Assembly: GCA_016931935.1 (NCBI GenBank)
Contig: JAFGDW010000372.1
Location: 1-34,046 of the forward strand
Direction: 5' to 3'
Length of the DNA: 34,046 nt
Source: Candidatus Zhuqueibacterota bacterium
GTDB lineage: Bacteria > Zhuqueibacterota > Zhuqueibacteria > Thermofontimicrobiales > Thiofontviventaceae
The first letter of the stretch is position 1, and the number at the start of each line of letters is the position of its first letter. Below, one piece after another: positions 24,906-33,349 of the stretch. A program made the translations under genes and the position numbers. The notes beneath the pieces were generated by a model. The model made no database searches and was not told the DNA's origin. It worked only from the letters and a program-made list of their open reading frames with translations.

Positions 24906-25463
24906 ATGAGTCACAACATCCTACAATCAATACTCACCCCATATCTAAAGCTGTCTGCACGATTAACGATCAGCCGGCAGATTATTAGCTTCATGGATAC
25001 TATTGTTGACGCCCGTCACATTATGGTTATTATGCCAGAAAAGCTGGAAGATTTTGGAATTGCGCGAAATTATCTATCGGTGTTAAAGCGAAATTTCCCA
25101 AAAGCGCGCATAACCGTCGTTCTTAAAGAGCAATATCAGAATCTCATCGATCAATCGCACCGTTTTGGTACAATATTTGTTGCTTCTTCCAGCAGAAATG
25201 TGCTGGGATTGCCAAAAAAGGAATTAATCCAGAAGATTTCGAGTTTCAAAAGTGACATTGCGATTGATTTAAACCACACGTTTCAGTTTTTTAGTACCTA
25301 CCTCTGTTTAAAAAGCGGAGCGAAATTGCGGATTGGGTTAGAGGATAGTGAGCGTGATGTCTATTACAATTTCTGTTTCCGAACCCAACAAAATGAAAAA
25401 CTGGATAACAAATACCGTAAGATGTTTAAATATCTCGATGCGACAGCAAAAGGCAATTCCTGA
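24906..25463 (+). CDS. Glycosyltransferase-9-like N-terminal domain protein
   Basis: 185 residues. The order RHIMVIMPEKLEDFGIARNYLSVLKRNFPKARITVV, then SFKSDIAIDLNHTFQFFSTYLCLKSGAKLRIGL, follows the N-terminal Rossmann half of heptosyltransferase-type (GT9) enzymes, including the conserved D-L-x at the strand end and S-G-A-K/x-R-I-G-L. The C-terminal donor-binding half of a normal 330-350 residue enzyme is absent, and the frame after the stop shows nothing similar. It could be a non-catalytic stand-alone domain, as known in FCB genomes, or a truncated gene. It precedes the diguanylate cyclase by 106 bp on the same strand and is likely to share its transcript. Confidence 0.6.
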   Translation: MSHNILQSILTPYLKLSARLTISRQIISFMDTIVDARHIMVIMPEKLEDFGIARNYLSVLKRNFPKARITVVLKEQYQNLIDQSHRFGTIFVASSSRNVLGLPKKELIQKISSFKSDIAIDLNHTFQFFSTYLCLKSGAKLRIGLEDSERDVYYNFCFRTQQNEKLDNKYRKMFKYLDATAKGNS

Positions 25464-25569
25464 TTTCTAATTTATCCCCCAACCACTAATTTCATATTTT
25501 TTTAATGAGTCTCAGAGCGTGTGAGTAATTCACCAACAGCACGTTAGTAACGCACGGAGATTTATATCA

Positions 25570-26730
25570 ATGGCTGAAGACCTAAAAACCTTGCGCAGCG
25601 AATTACAGGGTTTACAAAAGAAGTATATGGACATTGAAGAAGTGAATAAAACGCTAAACGAACGCCTGCTTGAGCTGTATTCCCTTTATCAAATCAGCTT
25701 GGCGCTTAGCGTGACATTGGACTTGAATGACATCCTGAAATCGATTAAAACCCTGTTTCGAAAAACGTTCAAAGTCGATCAATATTCAATTATGTTACTG
25801 GATGACAGTACGGAAATTATGCATATTGAATCGTCTTTTGGACTGGGGAAAAAAGTACAGAATCGTAAATATCACTATGGAATCAATATTTTTGGAAAAT
25901 CCATGGCGATGGAAGACCTGATTTATATCCCGGATATGAGTCAGGAGGCAGAGTACGAATTTTTCCCAAACGGGAAGACCCGTCAGAGCGGCTCATTTTT
26001 GACAATTCCGCTCATCCCAACTGACGGTATTCCTATTGGTGTGTTGAATTTGTATCGAAAGGAAGTCCGTTCCTTTTCAAATCGCGATATTAGGCTATTA
26101 TCGAAAATAGCGGAGCAAATTGCCAAAGTAATCGATAAAACACTGTTGTTTAAGCAAACTAAAGAAATGTCTGTGACTGATGAACTGACCGGGATCTACA
26201 ATCGCCGTTACTTTAACCAGCGATTTGAGCGGGAAGTTGTTCGTGCGAAACGCTACAAGCGTCCGTTAACTTTAATGATGATTGATATTGACTTCTTCAA
26301 AAACTATAATGATTTGAATGGTCATATTCTTGGCGATGAAGTTCTCAAACGAGTTGCCAACCTGCTTGAAGGAAACATCCGAAAAGCGGATTTACTTGCC
26401 AGGTTTGGTGGCGAAGAATTTGTGTTGTTGTTACCGGAACTTGATAAAGAGCAAGCATTTGTCGTTGCAGAAAAATTACGAAAAGCAATTCAGGATGCCG
26501 TTTTCCCGGAGGAACTCAATCAACCGAACCGGAAGTTAACAATCTCTATCGGAATGGCAACATTGTTAGAAGATACATATACGTCAACCGAACTCCTTGA
26601 TTTTGCGGATAAGGCGCTTTATAAAGCAAAACAGATGGGGCGAAATCGTGTGATCGGCTATTATGCCGGACTGAATGGCGGAAATATTTACCCACTCAAT
26701 TCTATGGCCATGGTTTCTAACATGAACTGA
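25570..26730 (+). CDS. GAF-GGDEF diguanylate cyclase
   Basis: 386 residues, no membrane segment, so cytosolic. An N-terminal coiled coil (about 3-45), a GAF sensor domain (about 48-190) and a GGDEF domain (about 200-365). The catalytic loop is FGGEEF (GGEEF 280-284), with Mg-binding DIDFFKNYND (239-248) and, five residues before the signature, RKAD (271-274), an intact inhibitory I-site. It should therefore synthesise cyclic di-GMP from GTP with product feedback, under control of a small ligand or redox cue sensed by GAF. A GGAG lies 11 bases before the ATG. An intrinsic terminator follows 30 bases downstream. Confidence 0.95.
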   Translation: MAEDLKTLRSELQGLQKKYMDIEEVNKTLNERLLELYSLYQISLALSVTLDLNDILKSIKTLFRKTFKVDQYSIMLLDDSTEIMHIESSFGLGKKVQNRKYHYGINIFGKSMAMEDLIYIPDMSQEAEYEFFPNGKTRQSGSFLTIPLIPTDGIPIGVLNLYRKEVRSFSNRDIRLLSKIAEQIAKVIDKTLLFKQTKEMSVTDELTGIYNRRYFNQRFEREVVRAKRYKRPLTLMMIDIDFFKNYNDLNGHILGDEVLKRVANLLEGNIRKADLLARFGGEEFVLLLPELDKEQAFVVAEKLRKAIQDAVFPEELNQPNRKLTISIGMATLLEDTYTSTELLDFADKALYKAKQMGRNRVIGYYAGLNGGNIYPLNSMAMVSNMN

Positions 26731-26762
26731 ATACTTTAAAATTTCATGTGCCAGAGGAACTA

Positions 26763-26799
26763 TCCGTCTGTTCTCATGTAGGGCAGACGGAATTTTTTT
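26763..26799 (+). terminator. Rho-independent terminator after the diguanylate cyclase
   Basis: Perfect 8-bp stem TCCGTCTG (26763-26770) and CAGACGGA (26784-26791), 13-base loop, followed by seven consecutive Ts. It separates the cyclase unit from the M1 peptidase gene. Confidence 0.85.
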
Positions 26800-26838
26800 A
26801 TCCGATTTTGTTGTTTATTATGGTCATTTTAAAGGAAT

Positions 26839-29259
26839 ATGTTTGTGCGAAGTTATTGTATTTCGATTATTTTTACTTTTGTAATAAGTCATTTCTCATA
26901 TGCTGCTGATTTGTTCCAACGTAACTACGATACGCAACATCTGCGACTCGAAATCGATTTTAATGAATCTGAGCAATCAATCACCGGAATTGCATCCCTA
27001 ACAGTTGTTCCCATCGACACGATAAACGAATGTAAGTTTCATGCCAGTAATTTGCTGATTAATAGCGTGCGTGTCAATAAGAAACCTGCGAAGTCGTTCG
27101 AACCGAAATCCGATATTTTACGCATTCGTTTCCAAACAGATTATTTTCCTACCGATACACTGCAAATAGCAATATCCTATCATGCTACTCCGACCGTTGG
27201 TATATATTTTAATACGCCCACGGATGATGATCCGGACATGCATCAACAATTTTACTCTCATTCCGAACCAATCGATGCGCGTTGTTGGTATCCATGTTAC
27301 GATGCCCCGGATGATAAATTCACCTCTGAAATTATTGCCACTGTGCCGGACCAATATACAGTGCTTTCGAATGGAAAATTACTTTCTGAAGAAATTCATC
27401 CTGAGACACACACCAAAACGGTGCATTGGTATCAGGAATTGCCACATGTGAGTTATCTGGTATCCATTGTTGGCGGAACATATTGCGTGATTGAAGATTC
27501 CTTACAAAATATTCCGGTTCAATATTATGTGTATCCGGAACGATTGGATGCAGGACACGCAACATTTCGTAAAACACCGCTGATGATCCAAACATTTTCC
27601 AAATTGTTTGGTTACCATTATCCCTGGAATAAATACGCTCAGATAATGGTTGATGATTATCAGGCGCAAGGGATGGAACATACCAGTGCAACGACACTAA
27701 AAGCCTCGGCCGTATTGGACAAACGAACTCTCCTGGACAAAAACAGCGATGATTTAGTCGCTCACGAGTTGGCGCATCAGTGGTTCGGAGATCTTGTCAC
27801 GTGTAAAGATTGGCCACATCTCTGGTTGAACGAGGGATTTGCTACTTACGCAGAAGTATTGTATGATGAAATGTGTAATGGCCGAGAGGCAGCTGAATAC
27901 GAGGTGTTCCAGCAACAACTTTATTATCGAGACATGGAAGATTATCGGTTTCGGCAGCCGATCGTATTTTTTAATTATATTGATCCTAGGGGAATGTTCA
28001 ATCATATTAGCTATCAGAAGGCAAGTATGGTGCTCCACATGTTGCGCTATGTAATTGGCGATGATGTGTTTTTTGATGTGCTGAAAACCTATCTGCATAA
28101 ATATCAATTCCGCAGTGTGGAGACATATGATTTTACATCTATTGTGGATTCGCTTGCGGGAACAGATATGAGTTGGTTCTTTGATGAATGGTTATATGCC
28201 GGCGGGCATCCCGAATTTACGGTGGAATACTCATGGTTTCCCGATTCATCCTACATTCAAGTGAACGTTACTCAGGTTCAGCAGGATTCAGCCAATCAGG
28301 TACCGGTGTTTAAAATGCCGGTTGATATCGAAATTCAGACAACTTCCCACACATGGACCGAACGACATTGGCTCTCTTCACGACAGGATACACTTGTGAT
28401 TCCGAGTCATGAAACGCCATTGATGGTCCGGTTCGACAAGCCGAATGCAATTTTGAAATCACTGCACTTCATTAAAACTCAGGATGAAGCTTTATTTCAA
28501 CTATCTCATGACAATACTGTTTTTGGTCGATTGAGTGCGCTCTCACAATTGGAATTAAACACGATTGATACGCTGGCGACAGTCAGTGGAATTGCCAGTA
28601 CTTTAGCAAATGACAGCTTCTGGGCGGTTCGGCTGCAGGCTGTGGGTTTGCTTGGACAATTCCTTTCGCCCGATGTTGTGCCAATATTGATTACCGGATT
28701 ACATGATGCGCACCCGAAAGTTCGGGCTGCATGTCTCCGTCGGCTCAGTGATGTTCAAGACCCGGCGTTGGCCAGTCGTTACCGTGTGGTCGCACTTACA
28801 GATTCCAGCAATTGGGTGATCAGTGAGGCATTGTACGCACTGATATTAATACCGGATTCGCTGGATTTTGATTTTCTTAAAACATTTATTTTGGATAGTA
28901 CATACGACAACGTGGTGCAGGCAGCAGCGTTTGAGGGACTTCGGGAGATTAAAGATGAGCGAAGCATTCCGTTTGCCATGCAGTTTGCAACCGATCGATC
29001 CATAACATTTAACCGGCGCTACACTGCGTTACGGATGCTGGAAGAAATTGGCATCGGTGACAATCGGGTGGAAGCGACGCTTATTTCGTTATTGCATGAT
29101 CACGATCAAACGATACAAAATAAAGCGATTCAAATATTGGGAAAATTTCCCACAGAGAAAACCTTGACTGCTCTGGAACGATTGAAAGATACACCATTAA
29201 GCGATGGCGCTCGCCGTCGCGTTGATTACGCCATTCGAAAAATCAAATCCGCCCACTAG
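26839..29259 (+). CDS. M1-family aminopeptidase with C-terminal HEAT-like repeats, exported
   Basis: 806 residues. Signal peptide to about residue 22 (VISHFSYAA), so periplasmic or secreted. The M1 catalytic domain has the substrate motif QGMEHTS (277-283, in place of GAMEN), HELAHQW (zinc ligands H309, H313 with general base E310), E332 in LNEGFATYAE as third ligand, and a tyrosine in FNHISYQKASMV. A gluzincin cleaving N-terminal residues. After about 570 the chain is built of helical repeats (NDSFWAVRLQAVGLL, DAHPKVRAACLRRL, DHDQTIQNKAIQILG), HEAT/PBS-lyase-like. AAAGGA is only three bases from this ATG; the in-frame GTG at 26845 would have better spacing. Confidence 0.92.
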   Translation: MFVRSYCISIIFTFVISHFSYAADLFQRNYDTQHLRLEIDFNESEQSITGIASLTVVPIDTINECKFHASNLLINSVRVNKKPAKSFEPKSDILRIRFQTDYFPTDTLQIAISYHATPTVGIYFNTPTDDDPDMHQQFYSHSEPIDARCWYPCYDAPDDKFTSEIIATVPDQYTVLSNGKLLSEEIHPETHTKTVHWYQELPHVSYLVSIVGGTYCVIEDSLQNIPVQYYVYPERLDAGHATFRKTPLMIQTFSKLFGYHYPWNKYAQIMVDDYQAQGMEHTSATTLKASAVLDKRTLLDKNSDDLVAHELAHQWFGDLVTCKDWPHLWLNEGFATYAEVLYDEMCNGREAAEYEVFQQQLYYRDMEDYRFRQPIVFFNYIDPRGMFNHISYQKASMVLHMLRYVIGDDVFFDVLKTYLHKYQFRSVETYDFTSIVDSLAGTDMSWFFDEWLYAGGHPEFTVEYSWFPDSSYIQVNVTQVQQDSANQVPVFKMPVDIEIQTTSHTWTERHWLSSRQDTLVIPSHETPLMVRFDKPNAILKSLHFIKTQDEALFQLSHDNTVFGRLSALSQLELNTIDTLATVSGIASTLANDSFWAVRLQAVGLLGQFLSPDVVPILITGLHDAHPKVRAACLRRLSDVQDPALASRYRVVALTDSSNWVISEALYALILIPDSLDFDFLKTFILDSTYDNVVQAAAFEGLREIKDERSIPFAMQFATDRSITFNRRYTALRMLEEIGIGDNRVEATLISLLHDHDQTIQNKAIQILGKFPTEKTLTALERLKDTPLSDGARRRVDYAIRKIKSAH

Positions 29260-29425
29260 TACAAAAGGGTTGCATTTCTCATCAACAATCAATATATTGC
29301 ACATTCGTTAACGTCTCTGTAAACCGGTTCCCTGCTTAGCGTTCAGGATTATTGGTTAATTTTAAGTGAAGCTTACCTAAATTTTGTTGATTAATAAGTG
29401 CAGTGCGAATAATGGACCTTTTCAT

Positions 29426-29845
29426 ATGAAACGATTTTCTAAATTTCAATTACCGGCCATTCTGTGGGCGATTGCTATTTTTGTCGAATCATCATTTTCC
29501 AATTTGGCGCCGCCACCGTTGGGAATTGATTTTTCCGACAAACTCGCCCATGCATTTGTGTTTGGAATATTGGGCTGGCTGACGACACGCGCATTTATCA
29601 ATAGTGATAATAAGCGACTGCATGCTCGTCCGATTATGTTTAGTATCCTTTTTTGCCTGCTTTATGGAATGTCTGATGAATTTCATCAATATTTTGTACC
29701 GGGCCGGGTATCGGATGTGTATGATTTTTTAGCGGATGGCCTTGGTGTGCTTGTGGCGCAAATTCCGTTTTTTATAATCCTTCATCGAACGTCGGAAAAA
29801 CGGGAAGTCCCAAACAAACAGCCCAATTACGAGTATGATAATTAG
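29426..29845 (+). CDS. VanZ-family membrane protein
   Basis: 139 residues from ATG 29426 (a TTG at 29384 would add 14 polar residues and has no ribosome site). Four predicted membrane helices; signature stretches are GIDFSDKLAHAFVFGILGW and MSDEFHQYFVPGRVSDVYDF followed by LADGLGVLVAQI, matching the D-K-x-x-H and E-x-x-Q-x-x-x-x-x-R-x-x-x-x-D-x-x-x-N/D-x-x-G pattern of VanZ-like proteins. The family has been linked to teicoplanin resistance in enterococci; here that is unlikely to be informative, as the function in Gram-negatives is unknown. Hydrophilic C-terminal tail of about 20 residues. Confidence 0.88.
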   Translation: MKRFSKFQLPAILWAIAIFVESSFSNLAPPPLGIDFSDKLAHAFVFGILGWLTTRAFINSDNKRLHARPIMFSILFCLLYGMSDEFHQYFVPGRVSDVYDFLADGLGVLVAQIPFFIILHRTSEKREVPNKQPNYEYDN

Positions 29846-29870
29846 AAATGTAATCATGGGGAAGCTCTCT

Positions 29871-30036
29871 TATAAAATTCAAACGCTGATAATTTAAGCA
29901 TATTAATTGAGTGATCCGTTCAATGTCTATCTTTCACACGCTATTAGCTTTTGGTCATTAGCTAATAGACAGGCTAAAATAATATGATCACAGATTGAAT
30001 TATTTATAAGTCCAATTTATGACCGTATTCAGTATA
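29871..30036. repeat. MITE-like element, family 1 copy C
   Basis: The right arm (30010-30036, GTCCAATTTATGACCGTATT then CAGTATA) matches the left arm of copy B on the opposite strand at about 23 of 27 positions and that of copy A at about 21. The left arm (from 29871, TATAAAATTCAAACGCTGAT) is more diverged. The centre holds a 9-bp hairpin CTATTAGCT/AGCTAATAG (29941-29968). It fills much of the 409-bp VanZ-CCA gap (29846-30254); the rest contains a GCGC-TTTA-GCGC mini-hairpin near 30204 and no gene. Confidence 0.5.
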
Positions 30037-30254
30037 TATCACAAATTAACTCATTCCGTTTGTCGTCCAGTTATAAAATTGAAGACATTGAACATGGAGT
30101 ATTTTTACGCGAATTGTATGAGTTAAAGTAGCGTTTACTCTTTTTGCATTATCAAGGTTATAGATGTCAAACACTTTGTTCGTCTCACGCTTGACGTCTC
30201 ACTTGCGCTTTAGCGCGTCATAATATTAGACAACACAAGTAGCTATTATGTTGT

Positions 30255-31634
30255 ATGAGCGAAACAGAAATTTTAAATAAAATCGGACAGGTTGCGGATA
30301 AGCTCAGCGTGGACGTGTATGCCGTTGGTGGATTCGTTCGCGATATGTTGATGCAAAAACCCGGTAAAGATATTGATTTAGTCGTTGTAGGGGATGGCCC
30401 TGGTTTTGCGAAGGCGTTGGCCAAACAACTTCGAATTCGGAATATCGTACTGTTCGAACGATTTCAAACGGCCATGCTTCAGTATCGTGGTTTTCAACTG
30501 GAATTTGTTGGCGCGCGTAGCGAAAATTATCTGGTACACACACGGAAACCCATCGTCCGGGAAGCTGGTTTGCAGGATGATCTTTCCCGGCGCGATTTTA
30601 CAATCAATGCGATTGCCTACGGATTGAACGACCACAACAAGGGTCAATTAATCGATCCGTTTGATGGCCGGCGTGATATCGAACGCAAACTCATTCGCAC
30701 CCCGCTTTCACCGGAAATTACATTTAACGAAGATCCGCTGCGGATACTCCGTGCCATTCGGTTTGCTACCCGGCTGCAATTTACAATCGCCCCCGACGCG
30801 ATGGCTGCGTTGGCAAAAGTCGCTCATCGGTTGGATATTATCTCGCAAGAGCGCATTACTGATGAATTTTTGAGAATTCTTGGAACCGACAAACCATCGC
30901 TCGGCTTCGAATTAATGGACCAGGCAGGCATTCTCCCCGTAATTCTGCCGGAAATGTGCGAGCTAAAAGGCATCGAACAACGGGAACAATTCCATCATAA
31001 GGATGTGTTCAATCACACCCTAAAAGTGGTGGATAACGTCGCCGATATGTCCGATAAACTGGAGCTCCGGTTGGCCGCGCTGTTTCATGATATTGCCAAA
31101 CCTGCCACAAAACGTTTTGTTTCCGGCGCTGGCTGGACATTTCACGGCCATGATGAAATCGGTGCACGCATGTTAAAGCCGATTTTCAAACGAATGCGCA
31201 TTCCCAATAAAATGTTGAGTTATGTCGAGAAGTTGGTGCGTCTGCATCTCCGTCCGATTGCCCTGACCAGCGAAGAAGTGACCGATTCCGCGGTACGGCG
31301 CCTGCTGGTTCAGGCGGGTGAAGAGGTTGATGATCTGTTAATTCTGTGCCGGGCCGACATTACTTCCGGAAATACTGCCCGGGTTCAGCAGTACTTAAAC
31401 AATTTTGATTACGTGACGAAACGGATGCGTGATGTGGAAGAAAAGGATCGTATGCGAACGTTCCAGTCACCGGTACGCGGAGAAGAGATTATGGCTGTAT
31501 GTGGCATTTCTGCCGGCCCACAGGTGGGCAAAATAAAGAAAATGATTGAAGAAGCAATTTTGGATGGAACGATTCCTAATGAGTATGATGCAGCGTATGC
31601 GTATTTGTTGAAGATTAAGAGTGAAGTCGTATAG
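30255..31634 (+). CDS. cca: CCA-adding-type tRNA nucleotidyltransferase with HD domain
   Basis: 459 residues. Class II nucleotidyltransferase head: VYAVGGFVRDMLM, metal-binding DID (39-41) in GKDIDLVVV, RRDFTINAIAYG (112-123) and NEDPLRILRAIRFATRL, which form the NTP-selecting neck. An HD domain follows, with HHKDVFNHTL (247-256) and LFHDIAKP (277-283), giving possible 2',3'-cyclic phosphatase or phosphodiesterase activity. The enzyme would build or repair the CCA end of tRNAs. CC-adding, A-adding and poly(A) polymerase relatives share this layout and cannot be separated by eye. No Shine-Dalgarno seen at this ATG, but the fold begins soon after it. Confidence 0.9.
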   Translation: MSETEILNKIGQVADKLSVDVYAVGGFVRDMLMQKPGKDIDLVVVGDGPGFAKALAKQLRIRNIVLFERFQTAMLQYRGFQLEFVGARSENYLVHTRKPIVREAGLQDDLSRRDFTINAIAYGLNDHNKGQLIDPFDGRRDIERKLIRTPLSPEITFNEDPLRILRAIRFATRLQFTIAPDAMAALAKVAHRLDIISQERITDEFLRILGTDKPSLGFELMDQAGILPVILPEMCELKGIEQREQFHHKDVFNHTLKVVDNVADMSDKLELRLAALFHDIAKPATKRFVSGAGWTFHGHDEIGARMLKPIFKRMRIPNKMLSYVEKLVRLHLRPIALTSEEVTDSAVRRLLVQAGEEVDDLLILCRADITSGNTARVQQYLNNFDYVTKRMRDVEEKDRMRTFQSPVRGEEIMAVCGISAGPQVGKIKKMIEEAILDGTIPNEYDAAYAYLLKIKSEVV

Positions 31635-31779
31635 ATAATTACATTTAAATATTGCAAAATAAATCTCTATTGATTCTCCCCTCAGCTAACCTCGCGGACA
31701 AAATATTAAAAAATCGTTGTATCTTCTTTTCAAAAGTCATATATTTGCAATATTCATTTATTAACCTTTGAGACGAATT

Positions 31780-33048
31780 ATGCAAACAGCGACACACAAA
31801 AAGCGAATCAAACTATACATCCCCCAAATGAGCTACGAAGCAGCACGGGTCACCGCTGCTGCGTTTCAATCCATCGGATTTGATGCGCAACCATCACCGC
31901 ATTCGGATACGCGGACACTTGAATTGGGCGCACAGTACCTGAGCGGTGAAGAATGCCTGCCGGAAAAAATTACACTCGGTAATTTTTTGAAAGCTATGGA
32001 AGCCCCGGATTTCGATCCGGAGTATACCGGATTCCTTATGCCAACTGCCGGCGGTCCGTGCCGATTTGGGCAGTATCGGCCATTGTTTCAGAAAATATTG
32101 AAGGAGATGAAACTTCCTCAAGTACGGATTTTTTCCCCTACCAGTTCCGATGGCTATGAAGGCTTTGGCGATGAAGCAAAACACTTGTTTCACACCATGT
32201 GGATTGCGTTGATTGCCGGCGACATTTTGCGTAAGCTTCATTTAAAAACCCGTCCTTATGAAATAGAGAAAGGCAGTGCTAATGCGCTGTTCCAATGCTG
32301 TCTGGACGATATTTGCAACGTTTTGGCAGAGCCAACAACTAACATGCGTTCCAAACGTCAAAAGCTGAAGGCCGTTCTTATAGATGTTCGTGATAAGTAC
32401 CGTGCTTTACCCGCTGATTATTCAAATCCCCGTCCGTTAATTGGTATTGTTGGTGAAATTTATTGCCGATTAAATGAATTCAGCAATAACTTTCTTGTGG
32501 AAAAAATTGAAGAGTTCGGCGGCGAGGCGTGGATGTCGGACGTTATCGAATGGGGCTGGTACACCAATGATGAACAGCGCTGGAAATTAGACAAAGCCGG
32601 TAAACGTATTTCGCTTGATATGCTGAAAGTAAAAATCAAGCAGTGGGTGATGCACCGGGATGAAAAATACTTAATGGCACCGTTAGTACAGGATTTTAAC
32701 GGATATGAAGAACCGCGTCATGTCCACGAAGTACTCGAACTGAGTCGTCCGTATTTACCGAGAGAATCCGCGTTGGGAGAAATGGTACTTAATGTAGGGA
32801 AATCGATTTACTTGTATAATAAAGGCGCTGACGGCATTGTGGATATAAGCCCATTTTCATGCATGAATGGGATTGTGTGTGAAGTCGTATATCCGCAAGT
32901 CAGTAAAGCCCATAACAATTTTCCAATCCGTAGTTTTTATTTCGATGGCAATCAAAGCGAGTTGGATCGTGATGTGGGCATTTTTATGGAGCTGGCTAAA
33001 AATTACATGCGCAAGAAAACAGTGATACGAAAGTTTCCATCGCTGTAG
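31780..33048 (+). CDS. HgdB/DUF2229-like CoA-dehydratase or activase-related protein
   Basis: 422 residues from ATG 31780 (an in-frame TTG at 31768 precedes it). It matches the COG3581-type component of 2-hydroxyacyl-CoA dehydratase activase proteins. Conserved Cys likely to hold an Fe-S cluster: SGEECLPEK, GGPCRFGQY and PFSCMNGIVCE. The GIVGEIYCRLNEFSNNFLVE stretch is typical of the HgdB-like Rossmann lobes. In many relatives this module is fused to an ASKHA ATPase activase of about 1,400 residues; here it stands alone, and no ATPase partner or dehydratase is visible in the window. The redox substrate is unknown. Confidence 0.8.
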   Translation: MQTATHKKRIKLYIPQMSYEAARVTAAAFQSIGFDAQPSPHSDTRTLELGAQYLSGEECLPEKITLGNFLKAMEAPDFDPEYTGFLMPTAGGPCRFGQYRPLFQKILKEMKLPQVRIFSPTSSDGYEGFGDEAKHLFHTMWIALIAGDILRKLHLKTRPYEIEKGSANALFQCCLDDICNVLAEPTTNMRSKRQKLKAVLIDVRDKYRALPADYSNPRPLIGIVGEIYCRLNEFSNNFLVEKIEEFGGEAWMSDVIEWGWYTNDEQRWKLDKAGKRISLDMLKVKIKQWVMHRDEKYLMAPLVQDFNGYEEPRHVHEVLELSRPYLPRESALGEMVLNVGKSIYLYNKGADGIVDISPFSCMNGIVCEVVYPQVSKAHNNFPIRSFYFDGNQSELDRDVGIFMELAKNYMRKKTVIRKFPSL

Positions 33049-33130
33049 GAAATTTCATGAATTTTCGCTACAGCAATTTATGTTCGTCAAATTGGAAATA
33101 ACGTTTAAAAATATAGCTATACTGCTTCCG

Positions 33131-33333
33131 AAGTGGTTTTGAGATTGACCTTAATTTGGGGCTGTATCAAAAGTTTTGTCAAGCTTCATCCCGAGCGTAG
33201 TCGAAGGATGATAACTTACCATAAAACAACATGCTTCGACTTCGTTCAGCATGAAGAAATTATACGAATTTTGACTTTTGATACAGCCCCATTAAGAAGA
33301 GGTACTTAACGAGAAGAATCTCAAAACCACCTT
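33131..33333. repeat. Inverted repeat between convergent genes, split by an inserted element
   Basis: AAGTGGTTTTGAGATT (33131-33146) pairs with AATCTCAAAACCACCTT (33317-33333), one bulged base. Inside sit short spacers and the complete element at 33158-33290. Placed between two convergent 3' ends, it probably was a bidirectional terminator-like hairpin that received the insertion. Confidence 0.5.
33158..33290. mobile_element. MITE-like element with GGGGCTGTATCAAAAGT termini
   Basis: 133 bp with perfect 17-bp terminal inverted repeats, GGGGCTGTATCAAAAGT (33158-33174) and its complement (33274-33290). Two internal hairpins: TCATCC/GGATGA and CATGC/GCATG. There is no reading frame, so it is non-autonomous. 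GGGGCTGT-type tips occur in several DDE insertion-sequence families; I do not assign one. A clear direct target duplication is not visible. Confidence 0.7.
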
Positions 33334-33349
33334 AATACAAGTATATAAA

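Noticed and set aside
29846..30254. Short CGTCTCACGCTTGACGTCTC repeat patch and GCGC mini-hairpin, considered as a regulatory site of the CCA gene.
   Set aside because: Similar low-complexity patches occur at 768-800 in gene-poor DNA, so these look like repeat debris rather than a specific operator.
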